Assembly: GCF_017776525.1 (NCBI RefSeq)
Contig: NZ_JACVEW010000001.1
Location: forward strand, 62,001 to 126,000
Source of the DNA: Marinobacterium alkalitolerans
Lineage (GTDB): Bacteria; Pseudomonadota; Gammaproteobacteria; Pseudomonadales; Balneatricaceae
Reading direction: 5' to 3'
Length of the DNA stretch: 64,000 nucleotides
Shown here: piece by piece, positions 63,445 through 64,000 of the stretch
Layout of the letters: each line of letters starts with the position of its first letter
How positions within the stretch are numbered: the stretch's first letter is position 1
Program-made: the position numbers and the translations under genes
Notes under the pieces: generated by a model
The model's input: the letters and a program-made list of their open reading frames with translations, nothing else
What the model was told of the DNA's origin: nothing
The model's database searches: none

Positions 63445-64000
63445 CGTGAGGCCAGTTCCTGCTCGATACAGTTCATCAGCTCCATGCCGATGTCGAGGTT
63501 GAACTGATCATCCAGCTCACGGATGCAGGTGGGGCTGGTCACGTTGATTTCGGTCAGGTAATCCCCGATCACGTCCAGACCGACAAACAGCAGCCCCCTT
63601 TCACGCAGGGTCGGACCTACCTGTTCCGCGATCCAGCGGTCGCGATCACTCAGCGGGCGGCCTTCGCCACGACCACCGGCGGCCAGGTTGCCACGGGTTT
63701 CGCCGGCCATGGGGATACGCGCCAGAGCATAGGGAATCGGTTCACCGTTGATCATCAGAATGCGCTTGTCACCCTGCTTGATCTCGGGAATGTACTTCTG
63801 TGCCATGATGGTCTGGGTACCGTGTGCGGTCAGCGTCTCGATGATCACGCCCAGGTTGGTGCCGTCTTCACGGACATGGAAAATGGACGAGCCGCCCATG
63901 CCATCCAGCGGCTTGAGGATGACGTCCTTGTGCTCGGCGTGGAACTGGCGGATCAGGTCGGCACGACGCGTGACCAGCACCGGCGGGCAGCACTGCGGGA
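63441..64000 (-). CDS. gshB: Glutathione synthetase, C-terminal part (cut by window edge)
   Basis: ATP-grasp enzyme joining gamma-glutamylcysteine and glycine. The C-terminal ~186 residues are in the window, open at base 64000. Motifs are [20 protein letters not shown] (ATP-binding), [37 protein letters not shown] and [20 protein letters not shown] (~metal/substrate region). The frame stays open through the window end, so the true start is outside. It is the first gene seen of the gshB-tonB-yqgE-ruvX-pyrR-pyrB-pyrX chain. Confidence 0.95.
   Translation of the reverse strand, partial: PQCCPPVLVTRRADLIRQFHAEHKDVILKPLDGMGGSSIFHVREDGTNLGVIIETLTAHGTQTIMAQKYIPEIKQGDKRILMINGEPIPYALARIPMAGETRGNLAAGGRGEGRPLSDRDRWIAEQVGPTLRERGLLFVGLDVIGDYLTEINVTSPTCIRELDDQFNLDIGMELMNCIEQELASR

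Noticed and set aside
1-64000. tRNA, rRNA, CRISPR arrays, IS elements or prophage genes
   Set aside because: No cloverleaf-like or rRNA sequence, regularly spaced repeats, transposase or phage genes were recognised; xerC is the housekeeping recombinase in its usual operon.

Overview
The window is a continuous, densely coded stretch of a gammaproteobacterial chromosome with moderately high GC. No gap between genes exceeds about 220 bases, and I see no tRNA, rRNA, CRISPR array, insertion sequence or prophage. The gene blocks match those of Pseudomonas and of marine Oceanospirillales/Marinobacterium-like bacteria: ubiA-ubiC next to pst-phoU, lptM-lysA-dapF-DUF484-xerC-HAD, metXW with proC-yggS-pilTU, and pyrX-pyrB-pyrR-ruvX-yqgE-tonB-gshB. 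The genus cannot be fixed from the sequence alone.

Layout. 1-865: end of ubiA and ubiC (ubiquinone head group). 866-7672: the phosphate operon pstS-pstC-pstA-pstB-phoU, read leftward, with two well-formed Pho boxes and a terminator between pstS and pstC. 7811-15223: thioesterase, SLC13 carrier, a 3' remnant of an spmB-like gene, ovoA (ovothiol), ilvD and alanine dehydrogenase. 15273-18215: two small membrane proteins, then a PepSY protein, response regulator and sensor kinase in one run. 18199-26369: argA, low-affinity phosphate carrier pit with its DUF47 partner, a CYTH protein, glnE and ilvE.

26570-42693 is the accessory heart of the window: a lipopolysaccharide core/surface-glycan locus. 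A rightward operon (ELM1-like protein, UDP-HexNAc dehydrogenase, O-antigen ligase-like protein, glycosyltransferases, hexapeptide acyltransferase, second ELM1-like protein) meets a leftward operon (LpxL-type acyltransferase, two glycosyltransferases). A third operon follows: ugd, UDP-glucuronate 4-epimerase, msbA and waaA. Three members of one small DXD glycosyltransferase family and two ELM1-family proteins are interleaved here, and this is the best candidate for undescribed biology.

42679-47712: cyaY, then lptM-lysA-dapF-DUF484-xerC-HAD. 47722-49578: an HBM-type chemoreceptor. 49635-56190: a leftward chain yggS-proC-yggT-yggU-metX-metW-DUF4426-rdgB-hemW. 56294-58525: pilT-pilU, the twitching retraction motors. 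58600-64000: gshB (cut by the window edge)-tonB-yqgE-ruvX-pyrR-pyrB-pyrX, where the dihydroorotase-like PyrX has lost its metal-binding histidines and is predicted to be structural.

Themes linking the genes are phosphate supply (pst, pit, Pho boxes), envelope construction (lptM, msbA, waaA, lpxL and the glycan locus), and amino-acid and pyrimidine synthesis. Functions are read from motifs and gene order; no database search was possible.
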